Below are positions 22,959-35,378 of a DNA stretch of 64,000 nt, piece by piece. The notes under the pieces are model-generated. The model did not search any database and was not told where the DNA came from. It saw only the letters and a list, made by a program, of their open reading frames with translations. Both the position numbers and the translations under genes were made by a program. The stretch comes from Microplitis mediator (lineage: Eukaryota > Arthropoda > Insecta > Hymenoptera > Braconidae), in NCBI RefSeq assembly GCF_029852145.1, contig NC_079970.1, positions 14,313,783-14,377,782 on the forward strand. The letters are read 5' to 3'. Each line of letters opens with the position of its first letter. Position 1 is the first letter of the stretch.

Positions 22959-23033
22959 GTGGGTCAGCACAGTGGATAACATCAAAGACTTTGAATCGAA
23001 AGGATGCAGATTCGAGCCCAGCAGTCACTGGGA
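22959..23033 (+). repeat. tRNA-derived SINE-like head
   Basis: GGTCAGCACAGTGGATAAC resembles a pol III A box region and GCAGATTCGAGCCC a B box with T-loop. The spacing of about 40 bp is normal for tRNA-like promoters. A full cloverleaf cannot be drawn, so it is not called as a tRNA. Confidence 0.5.
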
Positions 23034-23129
23034 TTTTTTCATCTTATCATAATCATGTATAATTCCTCTAAGAAATGTTCCTAATGCATTAGATTATATT
23101 TCGGATCGAATGAAAACTCTCTTATTTCT

Positions 23130-24821
23130 AACTTCCCGCTAAGAAAATTGAAAATGTTCAAAAACTCGGGAAGTTATTGGTTTCGCTTTGATTTTCGAAA
23201 ATCGAATTTCTATCAGTTCTTGACGTTTTGAGGTTCTAGGAAGCTATTCTGACTAATTTCAAGATGATGTCCAAGTGTATGTATGAGTGTACGTACGTAT
23301 GTATGTATGTAAATATCTGTAACTCTTGAACGGGTGGACCGATTTTGATCGTTGAGGTGTCATTCGAAGCGGCTTGTTAATATCTAGAAGCTGAATTTGA
23401 GCTTAATCAGTAGGGTGCGTTCGGAGATATTCCAAAAATAAAATTTTTTCAAAAATTTTTTTTTTAGATAACTTTAATGTGCTCAATGGATCGATTCCAA
23501 AATCTAATCAGCTCTAAAACTTTATAAGCCACGTCGAATGCCACCTCAACTATCAAAATCGGTTTATTCGTTCAAGTGAAACCGTTGACGAAAGAATTAA
23601 AAAAAATTTTCAACTTCCTGCTAAGAAAATTGATGATTTTCGAAAAATTCGAGAAGTTATTGTTTTCTCCCCGATTTTCGATAATCGAATATTCACCAGA
23701 TGCCGACGTTTTAAGGTCCTAGGAAGCTATTCTAACTATTTTCAGAATGATGCCCGAGTATCTGTAGGTATGTGTGTGCGTGTGTATGTATGTGTGTGAA
23801 TGGGCTATAACTTATTAACTAATTAACCGATTTGGATGGTTAAGGTGGCAATCAAAAGAGCTTGTTAGCCATCAACTTTCCGAAAAATTTCAGATCATTT
23901 GATCAAGTAGACTCAAAAATATTTGTGAATTACGAAAAAAAAAAATTTTTTTCTTTTAGTTTTTCATTGATTTCTCGGAAAAGGTTGAACGATCGACTTC
24001 AAAATCTAATCAGCTCTAGAACTTTATGAGCAACGTCGAATGCGACCTCAACCATCTCAATCGGTTAGTTTGTTCGAGAGATATCGTTGGAGAAAAAAAT
24101 GGTAAAAAAACTGTTTTTTTTCGATTATCTTTGAAATGACTCATCCGATCAATTTTAAAATCTAATCAGCTTTAGAACTTAATAAAATGCGTCGATTGAC
24201 CACCTTAAGCATCTCAATCGGTTAATGCGTTCGAGAGATATCGTTCAATTAGTTCAAAAGATATCGGCACTGAAAAGTTAAAAAACTAACATAAAATGTT
24301 ATTTTTTCCAGATAAATCAAAATATAATGTGCTAAAGTGTGTCTGAAATCATATCAACTGTTTCTCTTTATAGTCTATTTCGATCATCATATAATGTTAT
24401 CTAACTTGTTCTTTAGTTTTAATCATATTGTCAGCAAAAAATTGAAAAAACCCAGTTTTTAATATTTTTCTCAGATATTTCATATATTATTGCTCTGACC
24501 TAAGTCAAAACTCATTCAAATCTTGATTTTGATCACTGAAATTGATTTTTGCCTCACTACATTCATTTCAGAGAACCTAATCGATAATAAAAATTTAAAA
24601 GCCGCTTCTTCATTAATGATTTTCGATTCTTAACTTTTTAAATTTTAGCATAAAAAGTGACTTGTTAGAGTTTGAAGAGCTCATAAAAAAATCATTGCAT
24701 ATAATAGCATTTTCGGGCTCGAAAATATATTCACAGTAATGTTTTCAAGCTCCTTCAGCTCGAAAACAGTGAGAAGTTTTAGGGCTGACCCGCAGGGTCA
24801 ACCGATAGACCGATTTTTTTT
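23130..24821 (+). repeat. AACTTCCCGCT repeat family (J), two units in tandem
   Basis: Unit 1 (23130-23611) is truncated; unit 2 (23612-24821) starts again with AACTTCCTGCTAAG and ends GCAGGGTCAACCGATAGACC. Shared with 44486-45161 and 52386-55696. Typical internal text: CAAAATCTAATCAGCTCTAG, repeated two or three times per unit at intervals of about 140-160 bp, and GAGCTCGAAAA near the 3' end. A GT-rich tract lies after GATGTCC. Confidence 0.8.
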
Positions 24822-26067
24822 CTTAAAAAATTAATATTATTACAAGGTTGTATAGAAATCTTTATAGTATGTTTTGCTTTTGAAGCTAAATTTGTTTTCA
24901 TGATTTTTGGTTGAAATTCAGATTATTTAACTGAAAATATCAATATTTTCAACTATGTTTCAAGTATTTCTCATAAAATGCAATAGTACATAGATTATGT
25001 TTCTTAATGTTTCAGGTTCACGCCAGCATGGCTCTACTGATTTACCGAAAGGAGGTAAGATGATTCTTAAGTTTTAATAAATAAATCTTTTATTACATTT
25101 TTAATTAATACCGTAAGTTAAATATAAGTGCCTTCTCTAACTTAAAATATAATTGAATATTCATTTATCTTTATCAAATATACCAACAGCATTTGCTGAA
25201 ATATTAATTAGCATCTGTATATAGTGTTAAAATATTTACATCTATAGTAGCTATGTCAAACGAAAAATAGATAAAACATCAAAACGTAAAATATCAACAT
25301 GTGAAAAGAGCAGAAAAATGACTAAGGCAGATAGACAATACGAAAAAAATATTGAGTGAAAAAGTAATGAGTGCACGGAGGTAATTTGGACTTTGTATTC
25401 AGTATTCAAATACTAATGAATAAACGTAAGCGCAAGCACGCATAAAAATACGTATTCAGTAGTATATGTATCAGTCTTCTTTGCTTTTAGAATTTTCTAT
25501 GACATAATTCATCTAGAGCACAGCTAGAGAAAATAAATCCCGTATTACGTATTACTGGCAAACTTCAAAGGGCTCGAGAAATCTAGGACACTAAAATTCA
25601 GCGGAAATATATGTTTTTTTCATTAATAATAAATTTTAAAATATAAATATTTTATCAATACAATTTTATAAATGCACATTGGAAGGGTCTGAGTACGGCG
25701 GTGTATCTAAGAGAGTAATAAAAAAATGAAAAATAAAACAAAAGTTAAAAATTTTATGAACAGATTAGAAGTTACGTAGAAATTTATTTTCGTGATTGTA
25801 TTCAAATAGCACGTTATAGTTGAACGAATATTTTTTTTTGCATTTACCGTATGTCTTACACATGTCTTATTGAGAAGGTTAATTGTAAGTTTAGGTTTCA
25901 CTATATTTAAAAATTGGTATATAACTTACATGCGTAAATATTGACGTGTAAAATAACACATGTGTTAATCAGGTGATAAAGACAAAAATAACGTGCTCCT
26001 AATTTATTTATTTAGTCTACGACGTTTTGTTGATATCATTCCAATATTATCAGGTACCTATTAGAAT
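24822..26067. other. AT-rich DNA without recognised genes
   Basis: Nothing codes convincingly; the 64-codon minus frame at 25707-25901 is low-complexity. Confidence 0.35.
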
Positions 26068-27032
26068 CCCGATAAAAAACGTTTGAAATCAACCCGATAT
26101 GTCTGGATCTCGTTATATCTGTTTATATCCAAATACATCCAAATATTTGATCTTGCTAGATATAAGCATATATAATTATATCTGCTCAAATCTAATCATA
26201 TATAAGCAGATATAGAGATTTATATTCAAGCAGACATACGCAGATCCAAGCATATATAAGTATATCTGCTCAGATCCAACTATATATAAGCAGATATAAA
26301 GATTTAAATCCAAGCAGATATACTTATATCTAAGAATTTATGACTATATCCAAAAATGTGTGTCTATATGTAGTCATATTTAGTCAGATCCAATAATATT
26401 TCAATACAGGTAAGATTCCTAAATCGTCGAACTGTCGGGGTTCTACTGCGAATAAGACATTAAATACAGAGTTTTTTGTCTAATTATACACGAATATCTG
26501 ACGTTATTTAAATCATATACTTGATATCGTAATGAATAATTAAAATAAATCAGTTTGATCAATGTTTCTAAAGTATTCATCTATTTTTTTTGTTTAAATA
26601 TCAATTGACTTTTGCTATATGTAATACATAGGTTCATCAAAAGCATTAAGAGGTAATAGCAATAAGATCCAAGATGTGAGTAGATATTGTTTTTAGAATG
26701 GTCTAAAGTATAATATATTTATACATGCGTTCATTAGAATGTAGAGAAATTTCTTCAGATATATGTGCTTAAATCTATGTAGATTTCTTTAAAGATCGAC
26801 ATTTATGCAGATCTGCTCGAATACACTTATATATTCGTGGATATAGTGAGATCTGTTTGGATGTCTTCTGACATTTTGAGATCTGTTTGGAAATACTTAG
26901 ATATAGTGAGATCTCTTTGGATATTGTCAGATCTGTTTGGATCCGCTTGGATCGCGCCAAAATTTGGATCCAAGCATATCTGACTGTTTGGATCCAATCA
27001 TATATGCTTGGATCTAAACATTTTTTATCGGG
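26068..27032. mobile_element. Word-array element, family G, complete
   Basis: TIRs CCCGATAAAAAACGTTT and AAACATTTTTTATCGGG. Both subterminal regions are arrays; the clearest runs from 26850, where GATCTGTTTG, GATATAGTGA and GATCTCTTTG stand in exact 10-bp register to about 26960. A non-array core (about 26400-26770) is shared with 56640-57379. Confidence 0.8.
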
Positions 27033-27065
27033 GAGTTAGTTACTTTTTCTAAATAGTCAACGTAT

Positions 27066-27465
27066 CCCTCGCAGATTTGAATCACGGTGGAAACACGGTG
27101 GGTTTGTTCCATTTTACCACTGTGATTACGCGGTGTATCCACCATGATTCCACGGTGGCTTTACCACCGTTTATACACGTTGTTTTCACTGTGATTACGC
27201 GGTGGATACAGCGTGGAACTACGGTGATGAAATAGCACAAAGCCACCGTGGAATCACGGTGGATACACCGCGTCATCACAGTGGAAACACCGTGTATACA
27301 CAGTGGTCAAGCCACCGTGGAATCACGGTGGATACACCGCGTAATCACAGTGGATACACTGTGTATCCCCGGTGGTGAAATGGAACAAACCCACCGTGTA
27401 ACCACGGTGGATCCACGGTGTTTACACTTCCACGGTGTTTTCACCATGATTCAAATCTGCGAGGG
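27066..27465. mobile_element. Word-array element, family A, copy 1
   Basis: TIRs CCCTCGCAGATTTGAATCA. Interior words follow CNGTGNAWNCA: from 27246 five units of exactly 11 bp (for example CCGTGGAATCA, CGGTGGATACA), then a 14-bp unit, then five more. TAT on each side. The frames it contains are array translations. Confidence 0.85.
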
Positions 27466-27876
27466 TATATTCATAATTTTTATCTGAACACAATTTTTTT
27501 TGGTTTATAAGAGTGTGGTCAGTAGTTTATTAAGACCATAGTAGACATTTTTTTTTCTTTTTTTACTAAGATTCCCAATCCTCAAGGAACCTCGTGAACA
27601 CTATATCACCGTCAACTTTGGGCCAGCCTCGTCAATCCAAGACATTCTTAATCCTAAATGTAAATTTTTGAAGGCCATCTATCAGTATGTGCAAAACGCC
27701 TGCCTATTAAGGGCGTTTATTTTATTTGAATAAACCAAAGCTATAAAAAGTCAAATATTTTAACGAAAATTGTTAAAGCCTTTAATGTAAATCTATGTTA
27801 TAGATTGTTCCTTTTTTTTTATATATATATATTGTGAATGTAATTTATATTTGTAATAATCCGTTTGCTATGGGAA
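27466..27876. other. AT-rich spacer between two family A copies
   Basis: No array, TIR or supported gene. Confidence 0.4.
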
Positions 27877-28070
27877 CCTTCGCAGATTTGAATCACGGTG
27901 GAAACACCGTGGAAGTGTAAACACCGTGGATCCACCGTGGTTACACGGTGGGTTTGTTCCATTTTACCATCGAGTATACACAATGTATCCACAGTGGATT
28001 CACCGCGTAATCACAGTGGTAAAATGGAACAACCCCACCGTATTTCCACCGTGCTTCAAATCTGCAAGGG
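27877..28070. mobile_element. Word-array element, family A, copy 2
   Basis: Short copy with the same subterminal CGCAGATTTGAATCACGGTG and fewer words; AA on each side. Confidence 0.8.
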
Positions 28071-28876
28071 AATATATTCTCCCTGGAAGCAATCAATTAA
28101 GAAAAATAAATACTAATGGAAATTTTAAAAACTATATGTTAACCCTGTACTTTTCTTCTCTGAGATAAGTATATTTTTACAGATCACTCATATATTTTAA
28201 CCTTACATTTTATAATATACAACAAAATCACACCCGGGCGCCGCAGTAATATTCGAAACAATAAAAAGTTTTGATAATTCTAGTAAGTTTAAACATTTTT
28301 TTTTTTTTTGCACGACTCATGATGCGAAGCATCTAAGATGTGCTTTACGATCGAAAAATTTATTTCGCCTCACTTCGGCAACTATTTCAATTATTATACC
28401 CTTGATAGTTTACAGAATTAAGATATTTTGCATACTATTTTGAAAATAATTTAATGGAGATTAGTTCCATACTTTTCAAAAATTTATTTAGTTCAAGAAA
28501 TACGGAAAAAACCTCAAAATAGTTTAAAAAAGTTTCCTGTCCGTCAAGTATGAAACCCGTATACACAATAACTTGCAAAAAAATGCAGTAATTGAATCAA
28601 ATTTTTTTTTTTTTTAATTCTTTGAAAGATTTGTAGATCCCCTATTGCAAATGGCTAGATAACTCCGTGTCGTTTAATTACAGTTAATAAAATGAAAAAA
28701 GGCTGTGTAACTATATCTATATATATCTATGTAAAATTAACATGGATGGTGATATATCTATACATTATACGTACAATCCCACCAGGGGCGCTTGCGCATT
28801 ACCGTCCTAGTACAGCTGTTTTTTTTTGCTAATTGGTTAGCCTGAATTTTTTCAATTCAATTTTTTTTATTTACAT
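28071..28876. other. AT-rich DNA; GCACGACTCATGATGC motif
   Basis: GCACGACTCATGATGC near 28310 recurs inverted near 31380-31400 (GCATTATGAGTCGTGC), so an older element may enclose the family B copy between them. No gene. Confidence 0.35.
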
Positions 28877-29045
28877 CCCTCGCGGAATTGCCATAACGGT
28901 ATTTCTACGTCATTTTCCGAGTATTTTTTGGGTATAAGTATTATTACGGTATACCCTAGGTATAAATGCGGTATGTTTGTGAAATTTTACTACCGTATTA
29001 ATACCGTAAATATATTGTGTTGATACCAAATTTATATAGGGACTG

Positions 29046-29298
29046 TACCGTATTTATACTGTGTTTATACCGTATTTACGCTCTTGCTATACCGTATTTG
29101 TACAATGATTATACTCCATTTATATGGTTTTTATGCTGTACTTAAACGTCAGTTATACCGTATTTATACGGTTGCTATACCTCATTTAAACAGTGGTTAC
29201 ACGGTATTCATATAATGCTCGCACCGTATTTAAACGGTATTTATGCGGTATAAATATGGTGGTTATGCCGCATTTATACAGTGATTATGCCGTCTCAC
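29046..29298. repeat. Left 11-bp word array of family B
   Basis: Twenty-three consecutive 11-mers with no indel, consensus TACCGTATTTA; by eye 16 of 23 end in TTA. Individual words differ at several positions, so this is not an ordinary minisatellite of identical units. Confidence 0.9.
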
Positions 29299-29579
29299 TC
29301 TTACAGGCTGAAAAATACTTTTCATATCTTTCAGATTTATTAACAAACAATCTTCAGATTCTATAACAGATACAATATGTTTTACTACTACTTGCATTCT
29401 TAAATGGCTCATCTCTTCACTATGTTCTGCTTTCAATTTGTCAATAAAAAAGTACAGGTGTAAAAATGAACTAGTTTATTTTTACTTTCACAAAAAAATT
29501 TTTTTCAAAAAAATTTCTCTCATTAACAAATAAAAACTCTTGAAACTAGTAAAAATTTTTCAATTTAAACATAAAAATA

Positions 29580-30110
29580 TGTTTAGTTGAGGAAAAAAAA
29601 TTTTGATTCAAGATTAAAATTTCAAGCTAATTATTTACTTGGTGCAAGAAAATTTTACTTTTCCGAATCATTAAAATAAAATTTCTTGAATCAGGAATTG
29701 TTTTCTTGATTCGAGTTAACTGTTTTTTCTGTGTAGTAATGATTCGCAAGAACATCAGATAATTTGAAATACATTTAGGATCAATATTAATAACTAGGAT
29801 TATTTTATGATTAAAAATTTCATTCTTCAATTGAAACATGTCTAAACACTGCAGTGTTTATGTCGTATGGCTATTTTGACATAAAAGTCTTTTTTTAGCT
29901 CATAAAGTTCTTTATTTGTACATTATAAAAACCTTCACGCGTTTTTTAAATTTTAGTTTCTCTACACAGAAAATACAGTTAATTTGAACTAAGAAAAATA
30001 TTCTTGATACAAGAAAATTTTTTTTAACGATTCGGAAAATAAAATTTTTTTTACATCAAATAAATAATTATTTTGAAATCTTTACTTTGAATCAAAATTT
30101 TTTTTCCTCA
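29580..30110. repeat. Inverted pair of CTACACAGAAAA-type elements
   Basis: 29630-29738 (ending AACTGTTTTTTCTGTGTAG) is mirrored by 29954-30060. The spacer is about 215 bp. Likely two MITE ends of one or two elements inside family B. Confidence 0.6.
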
Positions 30111-30801
30111 AGTTAACATATTTTTATGCTTTAGTCGAAAAATTTTTAATTGTTTTAAAAGTTTTTATTTCTTAAAATAAGAGATATTTTATTGAAGAAA
30201 GCCGTGCCAGGTTATTGTAGCAATATTGCATTTTTTTGTTTGAAAAAAATAAAATTTCTTGGAATAATTACTATTTGTTTAACAAAAGAATTTTCGTATG
30301 CTCCAACCAAAAAAAAAAGTTACTCAAACCGAGAGAAAAATTTCTTGGGAGAAAAGATATATATGGAAGAGAGGGAAGTCACTGGTGCTAGGCAGCAGCA
30401 GCGAGAATAGTTCGGTGCGCGCCACTAGGTAGCGCCTACGATTTGTAGTGTCCCTGGTAAGAAACTTATTTCAGAAGTCTTATATTCCGAAATTGTGACC
30501 ATTCTGGCGCGGGTACTCCTCCGTTATTTGATAGAGTGATAAGTACCTTGTTTGATGGTAATATAGTACAACCTATATTACATAATGACAAAAATATTTA
30601 TTATCAATGTTTCCATAAATAATTTATCTCTGAATTTGAACTTGAGCTTTAACAAAAATATTTTAATCAAAAGTCTATAGAATCTCTACTATATGATTAA
30701 AAATATACGAGTGACATAATACATTGTAAAGCAATATAAATAATTATATAGAGCCATTTATCATTAATAATTATACATAGTTTTTTTTACCTTGTACTGG
30801 A

Positions 30802-31087
30802 TAAATTCCGTATAAACACCTCATTAAATCAGTAGAATTGTTGTGTGAACTCGGTAGAAATGCCGTATAAATTCAGTAGAAATGCCGTATTATTGTGCTA
30901 ACAATGTCATATTGTTACGGTAGAAATTTCGTATTAATATCATATACATAAAGTATTAATCTTATAGAAATGCCGTATTAATACAGTAGAAGTACCGTAT
31001 TATTACGGTAGAAATAACGTATTAATACGGTAGAAATGCCGTATAAGCTTCGTATAAACGCAGTATAAGCTCTGTAGGAATACCGTA
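30802..31087. repeat. Right 11-bp word array of family B
   Basis: Twenty-six consecutive 11-mers with no indel, typified by GAAATGCCGTA; by eye 20 of 26 end in GTA. The words are the approximate reverse complement of those in the left array. Confidence 0.9.
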
Positions 31088-31195
31088 ATTAAATTTCACA
31101 AACATACCGTATAAATACGGTAAAACTACTTGTTATCGACTACGTGTATGCTCTTTTAATACAGTGTTCAAACCGTATCATGAAAACCGCGAGGG

Positions 31196-31554
31196 ATATA
31201 TTTTTTTTTGTTATTATTAATCGAGATATTTTGAGTAGGTTCTGTTATAATTATAAAAAAAATACTAATATAATTAAAAAACAAAAGTTAATGAATTAAA
31301 ATTGTATATATTTTTAATTTATTCGTGCTTCCTACCATTCTTTTGTTATTATTTTTTATTATTTCATAATAAATGAGCATTATGAGTCGTGCACTTTCAG
31401 ATTTTCCAAATTTTTTTTTTTTCTCTGTGTCGATGGTTGACAGTATTTTCCGACGCAGGAAATATTTGAATGCATTTGTGGAAGGAAGGACTGACGGAAA
31501 AGCCTAGTATATCTACATCGCTACGGGCACTATTGAAAAGCGAAGACAAGATAT
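31196..31554. other. AT-rich DNA without recognised genes
   Basis: Includes the GCATTATGAGTCGTGC motif (31380-31400) described above. Confidence 0.35.
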
Positions 31555-31997
31555 CCCAGACAGCATTAAAGTCAGAATGACTGAATTACGACGTATTTTT
31601 GAAGGAGTCTTCAAGAAGTCTTATAATGACTTCTTAAAGGTGTCATTTTTAAGAACTCTAAATTAAGAGTTCTTGAAGACTTCATAAATAAGACGTCAGT
31701 TTTGTGACGTCTAAATGTATTCTTTTTTTAACTTTTTTGAAGTCAAAATGAAGTCAAAATTAGGAACTCCTTAAGACGTCATGGTAAGTTCATTCTGAAG
31801 TCTTATTTGCGGAGTCAGAAAAAAGAACTCTTTGAGAACTTTTTGAGAACTTTTAAAGATGTCTTACTGAGTTCGCTAGGTGGCGCATTCGACATCTTGA
31901 GAACTTCTTAAAGACTTCTTTAACGTGTTTTTAAGACGTCCAAATCATAAATAGGAACTCATTCAGAACTCATCAAGACGTCATTTTGCTATCTGGG
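31555..31997. mobile_element. Word-array element, family D (GAAGTC/GAACTC words)
   Basis: TIRs CCCAGACAGC / GCTATCTGGG, TAT on each side. The words GACTTC, AAGTC, GACGTC and GAACTC stand mostly 11 bp apart: TGAGAACTTTT at 31833 and 31844; GAACTCAT at 31955 and 31966. Confidence 0.8.
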
Positions 31998-33366
31998 TAT
32001 TCTATACTCTAACAATATCTCGTTAAATCGATATCAAGCTAAACTCAAATTTCAAATTAGCAAATATAACAATTTATTTTTGACTGTCTGTTGAAAAATT
32101 TTTTTCATTCATTCTAACAAATAGATTTTAAACATTAAACTCATAGTTTAATAAATTTTTTCAAATTACAAATTCAAACAGCAATGAATGTAGAAAATAA
32201 TTATTCACCTATTATTTAAAGTATATATTGTGTTACCATATTCCAATATTGTCAATTATAAGTACGATGGGTCATTTTGAACGGTTTTTATATTATTAAA
32301 GTGATTATTTCTTTCATAGAAGTGGGTAAATGAGTTTCCAACGATTGTATTAATATAAATACATCAGTAGTTTTCAGACTATAGTCACGTAACTGACGTA
32401 TACGTCAAAATAACTATTACATATCTAATTTCACTGAATTTCCATAAAACTTGATCTACAGAGTTGTATACGTGACCAAACCACTCGTACAACTTTGAGC
32501 CTCCATCCCATCTGTTTGTGAGGTAAAAGTTTTATAATTTTCATTATATTTCTAAACGAAAATATTTGAGGTATACTGCAACTACGAGAATATGAGTATT
32601 CTATGTAGATTATAATTCAGAACATCGTTGGATACTAATTGTACAATCCAGAAAAATTTTAAATAAAGTTATTTGGAGATCGCTTCAGTAATTAGTGGAA
32701 AGTTATGCGGAGATTGCTGTGTTCAAAGTATTTTGCCAAAATATATGCATACAATATTTATGTATGTTTAACCTTCCTGTTAAGAAATGTTAAAATGTTC
32801 AAAAAAAAAGTGAATTTATTGGTTTCAGTCCGATTATAGGGTTACGATCACTTGATGATTCAAGGTAATAAATTATTATTCAATCAATAAATTAACTATT
32901 AGGTAGTATTTTTCATTATTTTTGAGATTGCAATTACAAACACTTAACGGTTATAAAATTAATTGATTCTTAATTGCAAATAAGTCTATGATGAAAAATT
33001 TTATTTTGAAATTTCTTAGACCTGTAATAATGAGCTATCTGTTATTTGAAAGAGAAAAAAATGAAGATATAATATACATAAATTAGATGAAGTAATTTTT
33101 CTTTGACTACAGAAACACAAAGCGACTTAAGTCGTTATTGAATTATTTCTTTGTCATTCTATGATCTCATCCTCGTATAAAAATATTGATTCATAATTTC
33201 CTTACATATCAAAAATAGTCCAAAAGAATTGTAATCAAATTAAAAAGAGATGTTTTCAACACAAAACCATAACTAACCTTTTTGTTTTTTTAATTACAAA
33301 ATGTTTTGTTAATTTAAATGAAAATTTATTTTACATACACTTATCCAAAAAATTAAAGGAACAGGA
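31998..33366. other. AT-rich DNA without recognised genes
   Basis: No supported frame, TIR or array. Confidence 0.35.
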
Positions 33367-33514
33367 GTGCTCTACCAGTTGAGCTATCCGGCACTATACT
33401 ATACTCCGTTCAATTTGATCTATAACTTATTGAGCCACACCGTCCATCGTACAGTAATACACCATTTAAATATAGTAGAAACCTAAACATGCAAACCTTC
33501 TCAATAAGACAATT
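33367..33514 (-). repeat. tRNA-headed SINE, truncated copy
   Basis: Reverse complement of 33367-33395 gives the 5' half of a tRNA-like sequence (GCCGGATAGCTCAACTGGTA). The text left of the break does not match, so the T-arm is lost. The rest matches the SINE at 47254-47347. Confidence 0.7.
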
Positions 33515-33798
33515 TATATATATATATATATATGATAGAACCAAGTTTTGAGGACACGATTGCGCCTAGAATTCTAATCGGATCCTAATGAAATTTTTCA
33601 CACTTATTCTATGGGCGATTATCACGGTTAAGTTCGAAGATAGGTTAAATCGTTCGATTAGTTAAAAAGTTATAGCTGTTTGAAATTTCCACGATTTTTC
33701 GAAAAAATCAGTTTTCATCCACTTTCAAGTTCATATAACTTTAAAACTAATACTCATAGACAACTTCCGTAAAAAGTATCTGAAAAATTGTCTAATAA

Positions 33799-34059
33799 CC
33801 CTGGCGGTTTAGAATCTGGGTGGAAACACGGTGGGTTTGTTCCATTTTACCACCGAGATTACAAGGTGTTGCCACCGTGTTTCCACGGTACCCAGAAAAT
33901 CGGTTACACAGTGGGACCACGGTGGTTACATCGTGTAATCACAGTGGATACACCGTGTATACACGGTGGTAAAATGGCACAAACACACCCTGTACCCACG
34001 GTAGATCCACGGTGTTTACACTTTTACGGTGTTTTCATCGTGATTCAAATCCGCCAGGG
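33799..34059. mobile_element. Word-array element, family A, copy 3
   Basis: Ends CCCTGGCGG / CCGCCAGGG differ from the other copies, but the interior (GGGTTTGTTCCATTTTACCA, CACGGTGG words) is the same family; AA on each side. Confidence 0.8.
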
Positions 34060-34709
34060 AAGCTTTAATTTATGGTTTCAATCTTTCATGGTTTTAAGTC
34101 TTAATAACTTTTGCATTACACATTAATATCTGTTTCCGTTCAATTTTTCTTGTCGATAATAAAATAATCTTTCAGTTGTTTGCACTGAAAGATAATAATT
34201 TCTTAGTAGTAATACTGTTAGGGTGTTCCACAAAAAGTCGATAATTTTTTTTTTTCGATTACATGTGAAATTCTCGTTATATATGTTAAAAAAAATTCTG
34301 TAAAAATTTGAGCCCTTAATATCAACTTGAAGAACTCCATCACCGAATTTGAAGATTTACCATTGATTTAACATGGAAAAATGATTTTTTAACTTTCATT
34401 TCTCCTGCAAACTATGTAGAACATTATTTTTCGGAAAAACCATCACTGTTCCTTCCTCAGTATTAAACTCTGTAAAAAAAAGCTTTTAGGGTCCAGTCTC
34501 TAACATCAACCCTCTCGTTTTTATTTGCGTTAAAAAATGTAGATTTTTTGAAATTTCGATTTTTTCCATTTAATGTGTAAAATGTTGATCTCAGGCCATA
34601 AAGTTAGAGGAAATTTTAGTAGATCGTTCAATGTTTCACAAATCTGTGCCAAGAAAATTTTTCGTATCACTTTTGGCTCCAAAATTGTGTGGTTTGCAAT
34701 ATCTATTTT

Positions 34710-34927
34710 CTGCCCTCCGGCCGGAAATTGACAACTTTAGGGCCGCTGCCCTGAACGAAGTTGCAACTTTCCGGCTTCGTCGAGCAGAAAAATAGTATAC
34801 ACACCTTGGCCAGTAAAAAAGAAATCCTCAGACCACATGTTTGTCAGCCTCGACTTCGTCTCGGCCAACAATTGCATGTGCTCTGAGACTTTTCTTATTT
34901 TACTGGCCTAGGTATGTAATATACTAT
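34710..34927. repeat. Two adjacent hairpins inserted in the palindrome's left arm
   Basis: First hairpin: CCGGAAA...TTTCCGG with TCTGC/GCAGA outside (34710-34787). Second: GGCCAGTAAAA...TTTTACTGGCC with AATAGTATA/TATACTATT outside (34789-34927). Both are absent from the right arm and both are GC-richer than their surroundings. Confidence 0.75.
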
Positions 34928-35378
34928 TACAAAAAATTTTAAAATCTATCAATAAAATATCAAAATTTCTTTATAACAGTTAACAAAACGCTGTATTTAC
35001 GCTTCAATTCTTTCAATTTTATTATTTTTGTTCATTTAATATAACAGTTTTTGGTTGTAACATATAATTTACACACAATTTTTAAATTATTTTACGAATC
35101 ACAACACTTATTTCATCTATAATTTTCAAATGAATAACGAAGAGAAACCATACAAATTTTAAGTTTTGAAAAAAATTTTAATCCATTGTAGAATGGAAAA
35201 AGTTTTTATTAAAGATTAATTCAATAAACAAATTTGTTTAACAAAAATCTTACAATTGTGGAATAATTAAAAATAAGAAACAAAACATACCGAATAAGTT
35301 ACAAGAAACAAGAAACTGTTGATGATAATAAATAATAAATTTAATAACATTTATCGGAAACTAAAGTTGATTTTAATT

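Larger units (their letters stand above)
28877..31195. mobile_element. Word-array element, family B (TACCGTATTTA words)
   Basis: Ends CCCTCGCGG and CCGCGAGGG; AT on each side. Inside the ends, GGTATGTTTGTGAAATTT (from 28970) and its complement (31088-31106) mirror each other, tying both ends to one element. Each arm then has a long 11-bp word array. The middle (29300-30800) is not array and contains a pair of inverted smaller elements. Confidence 0.85.

Noticed and set aside
27082..28168. Frames of 65-80 codons on both strands
   Set aside because: They translate the 11-bp word arrays; periodic His-Arg-Val patterns come from the repeats.
27066..31997. A CRISPR array
   Set aside because: Words are 11 bp, degenerate, contiguous and in both orientations; there are no spacers of constant length or cas genes, and the DNA is eukaryotic.
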